Of a stretch of DNA of 64,000 bases, positions 63,478 to 64,000 are shown piece by piece (the stretch's first letter is position 1; each line of letters opens with the position of its first letter). The notes beneath the pieces are model-generated. The model was not told the origin of the DNA and did no database searches. It saw only the letters and a program-made list of their open reading frames with translations. The position numbers and the translations under genes are program-made. Source of the DNA: Pseudomonadota bacterium (GTDB lineage Bacteria; Myxococcota_A; Polyangia; Polyangiales; Polyangiaceae); assembly GCA_023398955.1 (NCBI GenBank), contig JAEWRL010000187.1:15479-79478 (forward strand), given 5' to 3'.

Positions 63478-63816
63478 TCATCGACCGGAGTCAATACCCA
63501 GGACAACGCCCGTCTTCTCGTCGACGCAAAGCACGGTCTCTCCTGGCTCGGGATTCAGGTACACATTGCAGATGGCGCGGACTTTCGGTCGGAAGTCTGG
63601 GTCCGGACTGTGCACCCACATGCGGACGCGATGGGGATGAATCGATTCAGCTCGCAGGATACGCCGGATTTCAGTCTTGCTCAGGTCGAAGCCAGTCTTC
63701 TTCGTGACAGCCTCCTGCAAGCTCCCCAACGTCCAGACGTCTCGGAATCGCTTCTTGTCAGGTCTGCACGCGGGCCTCGCACATCCGTGAGACGCGTGCC
63801 GCCTCAATGGATTCAA
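63478..63816 (-). pseudogene. IS630-type transposase fragment
   Basis: 112-residue frame with an HTH region (FRDVWTLGSLQEAVTKKTGFDLSKTEIRRILRAESIHPHRVRMWVHSPDPDFRPKV) leading to the first catalytic Asp motif VLCVDEKTGV of IS630 family transposases. After DEKTG the sequence diverges (VVLGIDSGR) and stops, so the DDE domain is missing. It is an inactive remnant. No terminal inverted repeats were identified. Confidence 0.8.
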
Positions 63817-63904
63817 AAAATACTGGGAAGGAGCTTCCGGCGCGAGGTACTAGTTTCGCTCGGCAGAAGTGACCCACCGCGAGCAGGTTTTTGCGCAGGT
63901 TGAG

Positions 63905-64000
63905 ATGCAACCTGAACTCGACCTCGACGAGCACACTGAAGGGTGTTTCGTGGCTTTACCGCTGGGTACGTGGTGGCGTCATGTCCCGGGTAGCCTTCCC
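63905..64000 (+). CDS. Possible start of a gene cut by the window end
   Basis: The frame from ATG at 63905 (MQPELDLDEHTEGCFVALPLGTWW) is open for 32 codons to the window edge. No Shine-Dalgarno is evident and nothing is recognised. Too short to tell from chance. Confidence 0.2.
   Translation, partial: MQPELDLDEHTEGCFVALPLGTWWRHVPGSLP

Overview
The window is a high-GC chromosomal segment from a myxobacterium-like bacterium (Myxococcota, probably Polyangiales or Sorangium-like). The evidence is strong GC bias at third codon positions with long antisense ORFs, four Hanks-type Ser/Thr kinases, an FHA-GGDEF protein, Lys/Arg/Ala-rich tails, many lipoproteins, and frequent ATGA/GTGA gene overlaps. 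It is mostly core chromosome: the only mobile-element trace is a short IS630-type transposase fragment at the right edge. I see no tRNA, rRNA, CRISPR array or prophage.

Layout. 1-2166: 3' end of methylmalonyl-CoA mutase plus its GTPase chaperone MeaB. 2471-6900: nine tightly coupled membrane genes in the order E-F-G-DUF4040-MbhE-B-C-D-MbhI. This is the order of the membrane arm of archaeal Mbh hydrogenase rather than of a classical mrpABCDEFG operon, and no hydrogenase catalytic subunits follow. 7045-13032: a secreted GxQxGxxN-repeat protein, an ECF sigma / membrane regulator pair, a HycI-like [NiFe]-hydrogenase maturation peptidase, a 58-residue zinc-ribbon protein, a small membrane protein and an RlmL-like RNA methyltransferase. 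13207-20354: a DsbA-like lipoprotein with a duplicated 4-Cys module, two Ser/Thr kinases, a PEGA/TPR-type partner protein, a Fis-type DNA-binding protein with a sigma-54-like site upstream, and a lipoprotein.

20462-36455: housekeeping genes mixed with odd ones. They are a SPASM-type protein lacking the radical SAM cysteines, Rel/SpoT, HemW, TrmFO, DprA, a DHH phosphoesterase, a glycerophosphodiesterase, a LolB/DUF4292-like lipoprotein, a HARE-HTH protein with an Arg-Asp repeat and a probably dead Mrr domain, MurB and AlaS. 36599-42902: an M48-like pseudopeptidase, a third kinase, a glycosyltransferase and a PDZ lipoprotein. 43203-47649: MetK with a basic tail, FHA-GGDEF, GlnA and GlnB (PII). 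47905-55715: a PLP enzyme, a fourth kinase, a GNAT acetyltransferase and two tandem histidine kinases, the second with a degenerate ATPase domain. 55760-60026: L,D-transpeptidase, RuvB and an Amt ammonium transporter. 60630-63346: HMG-CoA synthase (archaeal type), thiolase and DUF35 protein, the three-gene set that starts the mevalonate pathway in archaea.

The best candidates for an unusual system are the orphan Mbh-type membrane arm with a HycI-like peptidase 3.7 kb away, the archaeal-type HMG-CoA synthase/thiolase/DUF35 operon, and a set of apparent pseudoenzymes (radical SAM-like, M48-like, Mrr-like, histidine-kinase-like). All function calls come from reading motifs by eye; no database search was run.
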